Assembly (NCBI GenBank): GCA_016124515.1
Contig: WGNN01000063.1
Coordinates: forward strand, 1 to 32,178
Direction: 5' to 3'
From: a bacterium
GTDB taxonomy: Bacteria; Bacteroidota; Bacteroidia; CAILMK01; JACPUW01
DNA length: 32,178 nucleotides
The position numbers and the translations under genes are program-made. Positions 32,138 to 32,178 of this stretch are shown in pieces. Numbering within the stretch: the first letter of the stretch is position 1; each line of letters begins with the position of its first letter. Below the pieces are notes generated by a model that had not been told where the DNA came from, made no database searches, and saw only the letters and a program-made list of their open reading frames with translations.

Positions 32138-32169
32138 TTGCGCTTTTTAGTGAGATAGGTTTATATTTG
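32138..32169 (+). promoter_or_regulatory. Promoter near the right edge, pointing out of the window
   Basis: TTG at 32138-32140 and TATATTTG at 32162-32169, a perfect TAnnTTTG, are separated by 21 bases, within the range for Bacteroidota promoters. It is the best-spaced promoter in the window and reads rightward, so it should serve a gene that begins just beyond 32178. Confidence 0.5.
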
Positions 32170-32178
32170 GTAGTGTTA

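Overview
The window looks like a chromosomal piece of a Bacteroidota (Bacteroidetes) bacterium. The evidence is: two proteins with type IX secretion sorting domains (one type-A 'Por' tail, one CHU_C/gliding-motility-associated tail); a TonB-dependent receptor with an N-terminal carboxypeptidase-like domain; a DoxX protein of the Bacteroidetes type; the TAnnTTTG -7 promoter boxes of this phylum; weak or absent Shine-Dalgarno sequences; and several genes that seem to start at TTG. No rRNA, tRNA, CRISPR array, insertion sequence or phage gene was seen. No gap between genes exceeds 300 bases.

Layout. (1) 1-6368 is a surface-glycan locus with five consecutive PAPS-dependent sulfotransferase genes. 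Three lie on the minus strand and run straight into a Wzx-type flippase that continues off the left edge. Two lie on the plus strand, followed by a GT9-type glycosyltransferase. Both sets diverge from a short region at 3398-3528. The likely product is a multiply sulfated surface polysaccharide or glycan. (2) 6498-10543 is an export operon: MacA-like adaptor, MacB/FtsX-type permease and TolC-like outer-membrane channel. No ATPase gene is present here. (3) 10624-15717 holds a small membrane protein, then an AT-rich block with two unrecognised lipoproteins and a TonB-dependent receptor, a possible uncharacterised outer-membrane uptake or sensing unit. (4) 15838-19025 holds 3-hydroxyanthranilate 3,4-dioxygenase, a T9SS-secreted protein and 6-phosphofructokinase. 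(5) 19264-22610 holds a duplicated DUF1599 protein, a DoxX/thioredoxin-like membrane protein, shikimate kinase and a THUMP-like methyltransferase, all on one strand. (6) 22775-25978 on the minus strand holds a MarC protein, a cysteine desulfurase and a GlmM-type phosphohexosamine mutase. (7) 26111-32010 on the plus strand holds a methyltransferase, a PAP2 phosphatase with an altered motif, a small outer-membrane protein, a 926-residue T9SS-exported surface protein and an enoyl-CoA hydratase.

How the parts relate. Region 1 is the most distinctive. The transferases fall into several sulfotransferase subtypes, so they probably modify different positions or acceptors on one glycan, which the flippase moves across the inner membrane. 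The AT-rich lipoprotein/receptor block is the best candidate for something undescribed. The remaining genes are mostly housekeeping metabolism and envelope functions.
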